64,000 nt of DNA from Dichetophora obliterata (taxonomy: Eukaryota > Arthropoda > Insecta > Diptera > Sciomyzidae), in assembly GCA_963920525.1 (NCBI GenBank), contig OY986437.1, positions 32,751,563-32,815,562 of the forward strand, read 5' to 3'. Position 1 is the first letter of the stretch. Each line of letters starts with the position of its first letter. Both the position numbers and the translations under genes were made by a program. The notes beneath the pieces were generated by a model. That model was not told the origin of the DNA. It searched no databases and was given only the letters and a program-made list of their open reading frames with translations. Of the stretch, positions 43,901 through 52,663 are shown in pieces.

Positions 43901-46489
43901 CAGCACTCTGAATATTATCGCAGTGAAGAAGTTCTGTTTAGTAAATTCTGTACTGAAGCCCTCCTATTGGCTCGTTTCTTTTTTAAATCTGATGCTAAAA
44001 AAGAATTTTTTCGGTTTATAAAACCTTACTTTGCACAGTGAAGTAGTTTTGTTAAGAAAATTGTTCTCCTTTCGAACTACTTCATTGTGCTAATATTCAG
44101 AGTGCTGTAACTTCTTTTTCAATCTATCGATTTCGTTCAAATTTTGCAAAGTAAGATTTTTATGAGCTGAGGAATTCTTTTTCGGCATCAGACTTCTAAA
44201 AAACCGGACCATTAGTGGGGCTCCAGTACAAAAATGGTGAAAAATTACAAAAAAGTCATTTTTGAGATCCTTTTTTGTCCTCTAATGGGGAAAATTTTAC
44301 AAACATAATTTAATCAAATCAGCCTACCGTAATATTTTTTTTAAAAAAAGATCACAGAACCAAGGCATGCGCCTTATAAAAACAAGGTTTGGTCTATGAC
44401 CTGAAAGGAAAGGGATAAATTATTTAGAGGAATTGATTGGAACCATACGAGAATTATTGATTAGGCGAAACAACCCTGAAAGACAATTTGAATTGCTTTT
44501 GGCCGAGGCTACTGTTATGCCTTAACCTCTGCAAGCATTTCCAGCCCTTAGTTGTTTTTGTCCTTTAATTCCACATTTTCCACAATTTAGTTGTGGATTT
44601 TTTAGTTTTCCATAATTCTTAAATGTAGGAAAGAACAAAGAAAGTGAAAAGAACCATGCCCGAACCCGGATTCGAACCAGTTTTGGGTTAATAGTCTAGT
44701 GCACTCTACACTAGACTATAAAGGCTAGCTAAGTTAATATATGCAAAAGAACAAGTGTATGCAAATATAGAAAGTTTTGTTTAAAAAAAGAAAGGGTTTA
44801 TTATTTTTTTAAGTGTTTTGTCCTTTGACTCGAAACTGATGTGAATTTTTTGTAGGAAATTTTTCGAAAATTACCTATTATTAAACTTCAATATCAACTT
44901 TTTCAAATACAGTAATACACTTACCCCAATACTGGACAGGCAACCTGTTTTATATATGTAAAATATGTACAAAAAATTAAGTTGTTATCTATATTCGTTC
45001 ACGAGTTACAAGCGTATATTCATTTTTAGCCAAGTAAATTTGGATATTATCCTACTTTCTATGGGGGTTAGCAACCTATTACCCAAGGCTACAACTGGAA
45101 AATTATTTTCAATGTTTTGTATACGGATAAGTTACTAATTGCCGAAAAAATCGATAAAAGAGAACAAACGTAAGCTAAATGTAATGTAACCGAAATTATA
45201 ATCTGTTAAAAATGTTAAAACGGAGTGACCTCAAAGGACTCAGAAAATAAAAAAAATGTTCTTGGGTAAACAGTATGGAAAAAATTAATATAATTTCCCA
45301 CCACCGACAGACGAAGGGGTTTAAAGATCTCAGTGTGCAGATACTATTGTTGGAAGGATCTCTAATAAATGAAAAAAGTTACATTTTCGGCAAAAAGACT
45401 CTAACACACGTACAAATTACTTCAGTTTTCTACCACCGACAAACGAAGGATAATTTTAAAGTTCTGAGTATGCAGATTAGATACTTTTGTAGGCGGGACT
45501 TCTAAAAATTAAAATGAAAAAATTGTGAAAAAGTTAAAAGGTGTGGCAGGCGACATTGAAAGTTTTAAATAAGAATTTTTCATCAAAAAAGGCGCTATCC
45601 CACATACAACTTGCTTTAATTTTCTACCACCGACAGATAAAGGATTTTAAAGTTCTGAGAATGCAGATACCATTGTATGCAGGACTTCTAAAAATAAAAA
45701 TTAAAAAATAATTTTATAAATCCTCTTTATGGGAAAAATATGATCAATGTAAAACATTCAAAATTGCGATTTATAGAACCCGTCTAACTTTCCCATGCGT
45801 TTATCTCTAAACTTGTTTTATGTGGGTTAGCAACTTGTTGCCCTGAACCCTTCAGTTATACATCTTCCTACTTACGCCTTTGCCATGGCTGAAAATTTGG
45901 ACATTAAAAATTTTCCACTGTATAAGTTTGAAAAAGTATATAAAAATAGGGTAGCTACATTTTGCCTTCTGTAAAATTTCCAAAAATAGATTCATTCCTT
46001 TTTGCTCTGCTCCTCCTCATATACAAGACAATAAAAAGTTTTTGTTTTCTTTAACTATCAACTGAACTCTGAAAAAAAAGAATATATCGCCACCATATGT
46101 TTATCAACTGTTTTTCAGTCCATTGAAGACGGCAACTTATGTAAAATTCTTGGAGCTGGCTTCGATTCCGATACACTAACAGATGTAATCGAAATCCTGC
46201 GTAATTTCTATGTGCCCAACAAAGAGCCAAATCTAGCAGCCACGCTTCTTGCAGTCAGCAAAAATAAACAGGTTGCAATCCTATCATTGCTTATGTCAAC
46301 AGAGGAACGCAAAGGTTGGTTTTGTTAAATATTTCCTTACCACACTTGTTGTGATAATAAAACGTATTTGTTTACCTTTGTTTTTTTTTTATTATTACAG
46401 CTATTACTGACATTCTAAACTCAATCAATGAAAGCAAGGCACACGCCGCGACTGCAGCACTAATTGCAAAGAATTTTAATTTGCAATAA
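28763..46489 (+). CDS. spag: RPAP3 / Spaghetti, R2TP co-chaperone (8 coding exons, 593 aa)
   Basis: RPAP3 tethers Hsp90/Hsp70 to the R2TP complex (Pontin, Reptin, Pih1), which assembles RNA polymerase II, snoRNPs and PIKK kinases. Exons: 28763-28930, 28993-29095, 41033-41243, 41300-41508, 41578-42293, 42369-42458, 46119-46314 and 46401-46489, all with GT-AG borders. Phases close exactly to 594 codons including TAA. Residues 1-90 are helical and charged. A single TPR block covers about 108-215, with carboxylate-clamp residues K116, N120, N151, K181 and R185 at Hop-like spacing. A conserved linker follows (FIEAIDKPPHARSKKLLLRV). Then comes a K/E/Q-rich low-complexity region, and the RPAP3 C-terminal domain (about 475-590) that binds the ATPase ring. 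One TPR block, against two in vertebrates, matches Drosophila Spag. Gene span is 17.7 kb because introns 2 and 6 are filled with transposon debris. I derived the exon chain by hand from splice sites and frame. Confidence 0.93.
28993..29095 (+). CDS. spag: RPAP3 exon 2 (residues 57-90)
   Basis: Follows TTTGCAG and encodes TPPVRSHLQEAAGAKLLSEK... through ETVKK. Ends AAAAAAG before GTAACA, phase 1. Intron 1 is only 62 bp, whereas intron 2 is 11.9 kb. Confidence 0.85.
29631..29802. mobile_element. Tigger/pogo-like MITE in RPAP3 intron 2
   Basis: 172 bp with inverted ends CAGTGGTCCCGGGCTAATTG and the complement of CAGTGGTCCCCGGTTAATTG, flanked by TA at 29629-29630 and 29803-29804. No coding capacity. 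Different family from the element at 23920. Confidence 0.88.
30060..30990 (+). pseudogene. hAT transposase remnant in RPAP3 intron 2
   Basis: Plus-strand blocks in hAT order. IVASTHDGAAVMKKYG followed by SQLCINHAIHLCVVE (about 30108-30218) fits the hAT core around the second catalytic Asp. 30395-30739 is a helical segment (MLKEIYQLLDPLQLAVKEFA). About 30850-30920 reads TSTINERVFSVSGSIKQNKE, the hAT C-terminal dimerisation signature. Frames change between blocks, the N-terminal BED finger is missing, and I could not find TIRs. It is dead and old. Confidence 0.75.
31697..32462. mobile_element. Non-autonomous hAT in RPAP3 intron 2
   Basis: A perfect 8 bp target duplication GGTATTAC (31689-31696 and 32463-32470) encloses inverted ends TAGTGTCCGACCGAA and their complement. 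Subterminal sequence near both ends is full of TTTCGGCC/GGCCGAAA and ATTCGGTTTCGG motifs, probable transposase binding sites. 766 bp, no ORF. Confidence 0.92.
32500..33440. repeat. Degenerate short-period repeats in inverted arrangement
   Basis: The centre (about 32720-33210) repeats a GTCAAATTTCGAAAA-like motif many times. The flanks are inverted: AATCTTGAAAAA repeats at about 32535-32640 and TTTTTCAAGATT repeats at about 33255-33430. ORFs here are artefacts of the repeats. Confidence 0.7.
33470..34044. other. Intronic AT-rich stretch, nothing recognised
   Basis: Part of RPAP3 intron 2. No coding or repeat structure I can support. Confidence 0.5.
34045..34116 (+). repeat. tRNA-derived sequence (degenerate; SINE head?)
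   Basis: This 72 nt stretch folds partly as a tRNA. The acceptor GACCTCG/CAAGGCC has five of seven pairs. The D-arm AATGGTAGCGCGC is tRNA-Trp-like. The anticodon stem CTTGA/TCAGG encloses a GTC triplet, and box B-like GGATTGAATCC is present. Acceptor mismatches argue against a working gene. The resemblance to tRNA-Trp in the 5' half with a GTC anticodon suggests a pseudogene or SINE. Confidence 0.5.
34538..34600 (+). repeat. Short dispersed repeat shared with 61081-61140
   Basis: A roughly 30 bp identical core (GCTTAAAATAACAACTTTCC and onward through GTACAAGGGCAAAT), followed by an AAAAACACCAT segment, recurs near 61081. Both copies are in the same orientation. The parent element is not identified. 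Confidence 0.75.
35180..36264. mobile_element. Long-TIR non-autonomous DNA element in RPAP3 intron 2
   Basis: Inverted repeats of about 90 bp start GGGGCGTTATGGAAACCGAC on the left and the complement of GGGGTGTTATGGAAACCGAC on the right, with roughly 80-85% identity by eye. The 1085 bp element has no ORF of note. The target duplication is unclear (TAATAA before, TGATTA after). Superfamily undetermined. Confidence 0.8.
36270..37370. other. Intronic stretch with a weak THAP-like signature
   Basis: At about 36663-36720 the plus strand reads KCAAANCGNNSKQIFFKN, reminiscent of a THAP zinc finger start, but with no ATG in frame and no continuation. Otherwise AT-rich intron. Confidence 0.25.
37378..37749 (-). 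CDS. Unrecognised 123-codon ORF in RPAP3 intron 2
   Basis: ATG at 37747-37749, MLSTECNTTQYQRG to FLKFCSEP. The composition is more protein-like than its surroundings: an acidic stretch DYDGPLS, a Ser/Thr-rich stretch, then KCPKIKHLTNFKNP. Just downstream on the same strand, 37126-37371 is another open stretch with a basic, coiled-coil-like segment (RTKNDRIQRLRRRQENVYN). Together they may be remains of a transposase or a nested gene antisense to RPAP3. I do not recognise the family. Confidence 0.35.
   Translation of the reverse strand: MLSTECNTTQYQRGVKDAGIFLYDLDRFTAEDLMASELSGEVQCFDGDYDGPLSTAAHKEIPTSGSGIASTSSMASISDALLCSALKWVSPLKCPKIKHLTNFKNPNNSSFGFNKFLKFCSEP
37750..39120. other. Intronic AT-rich stretch, minor inverted repeat
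   Basis: Only an inverted pair near 38945-38995 and 39080-39115 (CAACAATTTTTCAACCGGCC against GGGCCGATTGAAAAATTGTT) stands out. Confidence 0.5.
39170..39960. repeat. Nested inverted repeat (foldback) in RPAP3 intron 2
   Basis: The outer arms share CAAACAACTATATCTTCTAA (39187 on) and its inverse at about 39930, extending over ACAAAAAAATGTTAAGAACA and TGTTTTA on both sides, about 75 bp. The inner arms share CATATCGTCGCTG (about 39529) and its inverse (about 39760). The whole could fold into a two-step hairpin and is probably a decayed foldback transposon. Confidence 0.75.
40000..41032. other. 3' end of RPAP3 intron 2, nothing recognised
   Basis: AT-rich, with no exon-like or repeat structure I can defend apart from the exon 3 acceptor. 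Confidence 0.5.
41033..41243 (+). CDS. spag: RPAP3 exon 3 (residues 91-160, first TPR motifs)
   Basis: Follows ATATTTCAG. Encodes EKRKQANAIKERGNEHVKLR and FYTNRALCYLKLK, with clamp residues K116, N120 and N151. Donor is GTAAGA. Confidence 0.92.
41300..41508 (+). CDS. spag: RPAP3 exon 4 (TPR continued)
   Basis: Follows TTTGCAG. Encodes YYDCVEDCERAIEIDSLAVK and AYYRRMLANEELGN, with clamp residues K181 and R185. Donor is GTAATG after TCAAATG, phase 1. Confidence 0.92.
41578..42293 (+). CDS. spag: RPAP3 exon 5 (linker and low-complexity region)
   Basis: Follows ATTTTTAG. Encodes VKSITGPNFCP and then FIEAIDKPPHARSKK. Three to four copies of a TVKSPPGVKQ-type ten-residue repeat follow, and then a K/E/Q/N-rich tract. 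Ends TCTGAT before GTAATT, phase 0; reading through would add a hydrophobic tail and stop. Confidence 0.88.
42369..42458 (+). CDS. spag: RPAP3 exon 6 (start of C-terminal domain)
   Basis: 30 codons, KPLPVSPKSTAQFYANWKEL through QKYQYLK, between TCTTTTAG and GTGAGT. Phase 0 on both sides. Confidence 0.9.
43710..44330. repeat. Foldback element in RPAP3 intron 6
   Basis: Ends GGTAGGCCGATTTGAT and the complement of GGTAGGCTGATTTGAT are inverted, continuing through AAATTATGTTTGTA. A second inverted pair lies inside: CAGCACTCTGAATATTATCG near 43900 and its counterpart CTAATATTCAGAGTGCTGTA near 44090. About 620 bp, no coding. Confidence 0.8.
44640..44725 (-). repeat. tRNA-like sequence with a perfect 10 bp hairpin
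   Basis: On the minus strand a perfect box B (GGTTCGAATCC, 44667-44677) is followed by CGGGTTCGGGCA. Upstream of it is the hairpin TAGTCTAGTG-CACTCTA-CACTAGACTA (44691-44717 on plus). The T-arm end looks like a tRNA, but the D- and anticodon arms do not fold properly, so it is a tRNA-derived repeat and not a functional tRNA gene. Confidence 0.5.
45290..45705. repeat. Three diverged tandem copies of a ~135-195 bp unit
   Basis: Each unit has CCACCGACAGAC-like sequence (45300, 45432, 45628) followed by TTTAAAGTTCTGAG and ATGCAGAT, then GGACTTCTAAAAAT. Spacing is unequal. In RPAP3 intron 6. Confidence 0.75.
46119..46314 (+). CDS. spag: RPAP3 exon 7 (C-terminal domain)
   Basis: Follows TTTTTCAG. 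Encodes SIEDGNLCKILGAGFDSDTL, then TDVIEILRNFYV and VAILSLLMSTEERK. Donor is GTTGGT, slightly weak, phase 1. Confidence 0.9.
46401..46489 (+). CDS. spag: RPAP3 exon 8 (C-terminus and stop)
   Basis: Follows ATTATTACAG. Encodes AITDILNSINESKAHAATAA and LIAKNFNLQ, then TAA. Confidence 0.9.
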
Positions 46490-46570
46490 ATAAAAAGAAT
46501 AAATTAAATTTTAAAATAATTTAAGAAAGCAAAAACAAAACAAAAAATATAAATGATGCTTTCTTCTCTA

Positions 46571-46576
46571 AATAAA
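46571..46576 (+). promoter_or_regulatory. Candidate polyadenylation signal of RPAP3
   Basis: AATAAA lies 82 bases past the stop codon. Another AATAAA overlaps the stop itself at 46486-46491. Either could be used. Confidence 0.55.
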
Positions 46577-46964
46577 ATTCATTGAAAAAGCAAATATTTG
46601 TTCGCCTGTTCATTCAATTGGGCTTTAATTTGATATATTATTTGCTGGCAGGTTTTTTATGAACTTAATGTTGAATTTCAGTGCTAGAACTACTCTAAAG
46701 GACTGAAGCTATAAAATTTAAAAAATATCGAAACAGCTTACAACCTGAGATATTCTGTACATTATTGGAAGCTAAGCTCTGAAGTCAACACAGCTATTCC
46801 GAGCGCTTTATATGAGTCAAATATATCTTTGGCATTACATCTTATGAAATTTTAAAAATACAACTATTGAATTGAAGTTGAAGCTGATGAGTGAGCATAA
46901 AAAACAATAAACAAAATTAAAATATAACTTTAACTTTTATTCGCCATACAGAATGAAGCATTTG

Positions 46965-47260
46965 TGATGTACCGAGTACCAAGAACGGAGGAACAACGAG
47001 CTGTGTAACCTGAACACTTTCATCGGCTTAGTTAAGCGTATTAAAATTGAGCTGTCACACTGGTTACTTCATGTTGAGGAGTAAGCCGCTTTAGCGAAGA
47101 AATTTTCAATTAGGCATTTGTCGGCTGGCAGCACAGAGGATGACGACCACAGCTCCGTTGGAAAGACCAAGTATTGGACAAACTGACAAGCATGGAAATT
47201 CTAACTGGTGCCATGAAACGCACGAAAAAAGGGGCTGACGTAAATTCTTGGATTAGTTAA
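46965..47260 (+). mobile_element. LINE 3' fragment of the RTE-like family
   Basis: A plus-strand frame reads NNELCNLNTFIGLVKRIKIE, then HWLLHVEE and, after stops, HLSAGSTEDDDHSSVGK. It resembles the end of the 18301-19590 LINE, which has RWNNELYEL followed by a KRIKIE-type segment and a C-terminal RGRPRLRWKDQV-type tail. Heavily degraded and short, about 400 bp downstream of RPAP3. Confidence 0.5.
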
Positions 47261-47819
47261 GAACCTACTTACGATCGTAAGCTACAGCTAAGCACATAAG
47301 TATTTAATAATGAAGTAATATTAAATACATTTTGCATGACAAAACGTTCACTTATAAAATACAGCTTCTTATTGCTAGTTGAAGACGGTTGGCATATCCT
47401 TTTATTCTACACTTGTTCGACAATAATCTGAAATGATACAAGGCTTCTCTGAAGCTCCCAAATTTGTCAAATAGAACCTATCACATGTATGACACGCCCT
47501 GCAGTCAGTTTTCTTCATATAAATGATTGACCAAAATACAAAGAATGTTTGGATGTCAATGAATTATGGTATATAGGCATTATTCGGTGAGTAAAGAATT
47601 CAATTATAAAAATAACACAGTTCAACAAACTGTGCAATAATAAATTGGTTAAAACAATTTATGTAGATGTTATTTGCAGGCGCTTCTTTAACTTTTGAGA
47701 CTCCTATTTTCTTGCATTTTATATAATGTCCTGATGGTTTTTTTATCTAAACCTCTTCTAAAGATAATCTCCGTCTACGGGTCTGACAAACATATGCACG
47801 ATAGATTACTACAGATGAA

Positions 47820-48154
47820 TTCAGAAATTTCATTTGAAATTCAGAATATATAAATTGAAATTCAGAATAGACCAATTGAAATTTAGAAAATATCAATTTA
47901 TTTTCAGAAAAGATCAAAATTTTGAAAATATCAATTGAAATTCAGAAAAAATTATTTTTTTTTTTAAGTTAGAATTGAGCTTTTCTGAATTTAAAATTAA
48001 TCCGTTCTGAATTTGAATTGATGTTTTCTGATATTCAATTGATCTTTTCTGAATTTAAAATAGAGTTTTTTGAGCTCTATTCTTTGATAAATTTTAATTG
48101 ATCCTTTCTGAATTTCAATTGATAATGTATCAATTTCAATTGATCTTCTCTAAA
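47820..48154. repeat. ATTGATCTTTTCTGAATTTC satellite, block 1 (with orientation switch)
   Basis: A ~20-22 bp AT-rich unit repeats. In 47820-47950 it reads TTGAAATTCAGAAAA...ATCAATTG. From about 47975 it reads the inverse, TTTTCTGAATTTCAATTGAT. The array therefore switches strand in the middle. Confidence 0.8.
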
Positions 48155-48158
48155 TGAA

Positions 48159-49439
48159 GCCTTGCTTAGATAACGTACGTCTGTGAAATGTATGTCTTTT
48201 AAATTTTCTGCGCTCTCTGTCTATTGTTGAAAGAAAACATTCTCACTTTCAGTTATCTCAGGTGTTAGCTGTAGCTTGTCGGTTGTGGTTATTTTTGCGT
48301 GGTAAGTACGTTCTTTTCTGAAATATCAACACAGTGTACATCTGAGAGACGTAACGTTATCTTTTGAGTAACTTTTAAATTTTTTTTATTTGGAGTTTCA
48401 TTTTAATTTTTGAAAAATTTTGAGGTGTCTTATAACCTTTTATATTTAAACAAGTTTAAAACGATGGTAAGTAAGCGGAGTTTAGATGACACACAAATGG
48501 CTGCTTTTTTGAAAGCGTTTTGGACGACTCGAGCTTATCGGAAAATGAGAGTGAATAAGAAAATGGATTTCTGGAGGATAATATTGAAAATGACAAAAAG
48601 AATGATCTTGCTGATAGTCTTGAGCCTGATGAGAATATATCGCCAAATCAAAAAACAATCTCAAGAATCTGTTTATTTAACAACACCATTCTATGTTCGT
48701 ATAATTGTGGCAACTCAACCTGCAATAAAAAGAAAAATTAAACACTGTTGGACAACATAGAAGTGTCAAAATGCTGTTTTGAGTTGCAAAAAGATCTACT
48801 CGAAAATATATGAAAATAATTTCTACGTCTTTAACAACTCCATTGATGAAAATGAGACTAGAAATTTCCATTTTGTTGAACACATTGCGCAAAAATATAA
48901 AAAATGCGATACCATTTAGATAAGCAATGCAGATAAGCAATGGAGGTCAGCCTGCCTCAAAAAAGAAGAGGTATGGTGGTTTTTGTCCACCGAAAATTTG
49001 GCGTATATCTAAAATGGTGTGCGTGAAATTTAGTATACCTGTGAAGTGTAGGAGGCCACACAAATATAGTGTGTATCTCTTGCATATAATGCTTTTAAAA
49101 TTTATTTTTTTTTGTTTTATATATCTTAAAACAGATACTATTATCTTATACAAAGATAATACATATTAGTTTTAAGGCATGAATTCAAGTCGTTCTTAAA
49201 AGACTACATATTGCAACGAATTTTTAATGCAAATATAATTAATTTTTAATTTATTAAAAAATCAATATATATGATTAAAAATAATTTTATAAGAAATTAA
49301 ATTAATTAAATAAATGATCTCGATTGCAAGACTTTGCAAAAATATTTCCGTTGACACCTATAAAAGGATATCAATGAGCATAAGTCTCTCAGACGTACGT
49401 TATCTTTCCAGTACAAAAAATAACGTTATCTAAGCAGAG
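48159..49439 (+). mobile_element. Internally deleted piggyBac-like element in the satellite
   Basis: Ends TGCTTAGATAACG are inverted (left 48162 on; right end TTATCTAAGCAGAG). The right flank is TTAA (49440-49443) and the left is TGAA (48155-48158), a mutated copy. An inner ACGTACGT/CTCAGACGTACGTTATC motif recurs at both ends. Remnant coding on the plus strand: SKRSLDDTQMAAF at about 48465, an acidic stretch (LDDSSLSENESE) in another frame, and a Cys-rich tail at about 48960 (RYGGFCPPKIWRISKMVCVK). The catalytic core is absent. It sits precisely inside the ATTGATCTTTTCTGAATTTC satellite. Confidence 0.7.
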
Positions 49440-49630
49440 TTAAAATTGGTCTTTTCTGAATTGCAATCGATCTTTTCTGACTTCCAAATGGAATTTTTGA
49501 ATTTCAACTAGTCTTTTCTGAATTTGAGGTGATTTTAGTTTGGATTGATCTATTTTAAATTTTAATTGATGTGTCTGAATTTCAGTTTGCCTATTCCGAA
49601 TTTCAAGTCAAATTTCTGAATTCATCTGTA
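49440..49630. repeat. ATTGATCTTTTCTGAATTTC satellite, block 2
   Basis: Continues block 1 after the piggyBac insertion. Units such as GGTCTTTTCTGAATTGCAAT are nearly identical in order to block 3 at 51757, over about 100 bp. Confidence 0.75.
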
Positions 49631-49639
49631 GTAATCGCG

Positions 49640-51470
49640 ACAAAACTTTCACAAAATTGTACAGCTCTAAAGTCTATGGACCCTTTTCATAAACTTTTAA
49701 AAAATTACATGGATCTTACTGATGGCTCAAATTCTCTCGTGAAGCAGCCTTCTTTGTTCGTCATTTCATCAAACCAAAGTGTTCACTGATTTTTTAAAAA
49801 TGGCCCATGAGCCAGCCCCTTATATATGGTGCGAAAGTCAAATGGGGATTGGCGTTCCTATGGCAACTTTAGGTGCTTTAATGCTAAAACGGTCCAGATA
49901 AATACCCAATTCGTCAAATTTCAAGCTGGTGAACTTGCAGGTAAAGTAATTTTTTCCGTTATTGAGTGTAAGAAAGCATATCAACGAATTGCAGTTAATC
50001 CTGATAATGCTATATCGACAGCGTTTGGATTCTTTGAGCTTAATTTTATGGCATTTGGCTTACGGAACGCTGCCCAAACGTTCCAGCGACTTATGGATGA
50101 GACAGTAGGTGATTTGCCGTTCGTGTTTTCATACCTTGATGACGCAGTTATCGCATCTTCGTCATTACAAGAATACTTATGTCACCTTGAACAGTTCTTC
50201 GAACGGTATCGGCAAAATGGATTGATAATAAATATGGAAAAATGTCAAATTGGACAAGAGGAAGTCAAGTTTGTGGTACATCTGATTTGTAAGGACGGTA
50301 TAAGACCGCTTCCTCGCAAGGTTGAAGCTATGCTATCACGCAAGAAACCATCATAAGTGCAGGAATTGCGAAGTTTTGTAGGAGCGATAAATTTTTATCA
50401 TCGTGTCTTGCCTCATGCTGCTGAAACAAAGCTTCCCTTGCAGAAGATGATGGGGCCTTGCAGAAAGCGTGACATTTTGGCATTTTTCTCAAAAAAATTC
50501 AGTAAGACGGAGCAGCGATATACCACATACAGCTGATTACTATTGGCAATATTTTCAGCTATTCGGCATTTCCGCTATTTTATGGATGTACTGAGTTTAT
50601 TATGTACACAGATCACAACCGCTTTCTTTTCGGCACTCCGGAACTTTCACTCCGGCAAACAAGACAATTTAATTTCATAAGTCAATTTTCTTAAATTATT
50701 TACCATGTCAGTGGATCAGGAAACGATGTGATTTACAAATTCTACTACTATCGAACTCATCATCCCTTAAACTTACTAAGCTTGATCTTCCTGATAGTAG
50801 TGCCAAAATCATTTCTGATAAATCTTCGGACAGAATCCGACCTAGTACATTGAAATCAGCAATATTTGGCTCATTGCATGGATTGCCACATCCATGTGCC
50901 AGAGCTTCGATCAAGCTAATTTCAAGAAGTTTCGTCATAAAAGGGCATAAAATTCCGATATAATGAACATGATTAAAATGTAAATGTAAATTTTTCGTCA
51001 CACAAAAGCTGAATTAGAGACATTCTCAATGCCTGATAAGCGTTCCGAACATTTAAACATCGATATCGATATTGTAGGACCATTTCCGTTGTAAAATGGT
51101 TGCAAATACTGTCTATCTTGCGAAAGGCCATACCCATTCCGGACATATCAGTGGCGAAAACTCTTCAGTGGATGGATCTACCGGTTCGGTGTGTCAACAT
51201 TTATTATCACCGTTCAGAGTCGGCAATTTGAAAGTGGTCTTTATAGAAATGGCCAAAATATTAGGGATAAAACATATCCGTACAACTGCATATCATTCAC
51301 AGCGAATGCCCTTATAGAGCGTTGGCACTGTGTACTCAAAGATGCTCTGAAGTGCCATTGCGCGGGCTCAGATTGGACAGAAGTACTCCCTGTGGTTTTG
51401 CTGGATTTAGGTGCATCAGTTGCTAAAATGGTGTATAGGCAATCACTAGATTACCATTTCAATTAATTTT
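49640..51470 (+). pseudogene. Decayed Ty3/gypsy-type retrotransposon pol
   Basis: Plus-strand pieces in Ty3/gypsy order. A protease/RT linker lies at about 49680. Reverse transcriptase spans 49826-50356 with the catalytic YLDD box near residues 102-105 of that ORF and a preceding FGLRNAAQTFQ motif. RNase H traces lie at 50500-50720, and integrase pieces with a DIDIVGPF box and a TTAYHSQ motif at 51060-51470. Multiple stops, frameshifts and internal gaps separate the pieces. No LTRs, gag or envelope sequence were seen. It lies between satellite blocks 2 and 3, so it or the whole block was inserted into the satellite. Old and non-functional. Confidence 0.85.
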
Positions 51471-51754
51471 TAAATGCTCTACTCTAAATATTGAGAATTT
51501 ACGACCAACTGCGACGAACCAACATGGGGGAAAAGCTGTCTATATCCCAAAGGATTTTCGATTTTGCAGTTACGTATTTCTGCGCGGTGATAATCTTTTA
51601 ATCTTTAATCTTTTTGTTATACATACATTTTCTAACTGTCAATTTTTGTAAAGTATCATTAAAAGTAACACAAAAGAACTGAAGCTCTTAAATAAATATT
51701 CTTTATTTAATAAAAACTAAAAGATTTCAATCTCTAAAACCTTTTCTTTATTAA

Positions 51755-51890
51755 AATTGATCTTTTCTGAATTGCAATCGGTATTTTCTGAATTTCTAAT
51801 GGAAATTTTGAGTTTCAATTGATCTCTTCTGTATTTGAATTGATATTTTGAATTTCAATTGATCCGTTCTGAATTACAATAAAAAGTACT
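51755..51890. repeat. ATTGATCTTTTCTGAATTTC satellite, block 3
   Basis: Contains AAATTGATCTTTTCTGAATT and TTTCAATTGATCCGTTCTGA units, resuming the array beyond the retrotransposon remnant. Confidence 0.75.
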
Positions 51891-52660
51891 GTAGTGAGCG
51901 ATAATACTATGTTCATCTTTCAGGTGATCTATAGACTTAATGAATATTTGTGATTAGCGAATCTAAGTCACACATTCTGGCTTTCAACGCATTTTTCTGA
52001 TAACTCACCGAGTCTTGTTAAAATTAATATTTAAAATGCTGTTAGTTGACATCATCCCAAATATTAAAATTGATCATCTGATTCCGAATTCTTCATATTA
52101 AAAACTTACTCGTTCAACAGGTCAAAATTGTATCGAACCACACTGAGTTGTTTTCCATTGAGAAAGGAAGACTTTCGTATCATGTATAGGGCATTGAAAA
52201 CATTAAATTTATTTAACTTCATGCAGTGTCAGGCATAAATCAGAACAACTCTAAAACGCGCTCTTAATGCGTTTAATTATTTTTTTGTTGTAATAGTAAT
52301 AGAATCAGTTTTTTTCTGCTATTTTGGGGGGTGTTTACCTATTTGTCGCTCAGATGAACTTCATCAGATCATCAACTTAAAAATAAGTGAACTAAATCGG
52401 CTTTTTTCGCTCCCTCTTGAGCGTTAATTCAACTACCGTCTTCCCCTCCCCATCTCTTCATCCATCCATCACTCGACGTTGTGATTTTTTTATTTGTTTT
52501 TTTTTCTAAAATGATTGTTTTTCTTCTAGTAAACGTTGGAATTTACATGCATAAATTATAATAGGCAAAAAATTTAATAAAAAAAAATAACTTATCGAAG
52601 TGCAAACGAAGTACACCAAACGTTCGTGTCTACTGTACGGACAGTATCGATCGATGGGCA
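51890..52660. other. Gene-free flank of the small ORF
   Basis: No coding or repeats recognised; a pyrimidine-rich TTTTTCTTCTAG near 52522 could be a splice acceptor for an upstream exon that I cannot see. Confidence 0.35.
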
Positions 52661-52663
52661 TCG

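Noticed and set aside
45290..45705. CRISPR-like repeat-spacer array
   Set aside because: Only three diverged units with unequal spacing in an insect intron; an ordinary degenerate tandem repeat.
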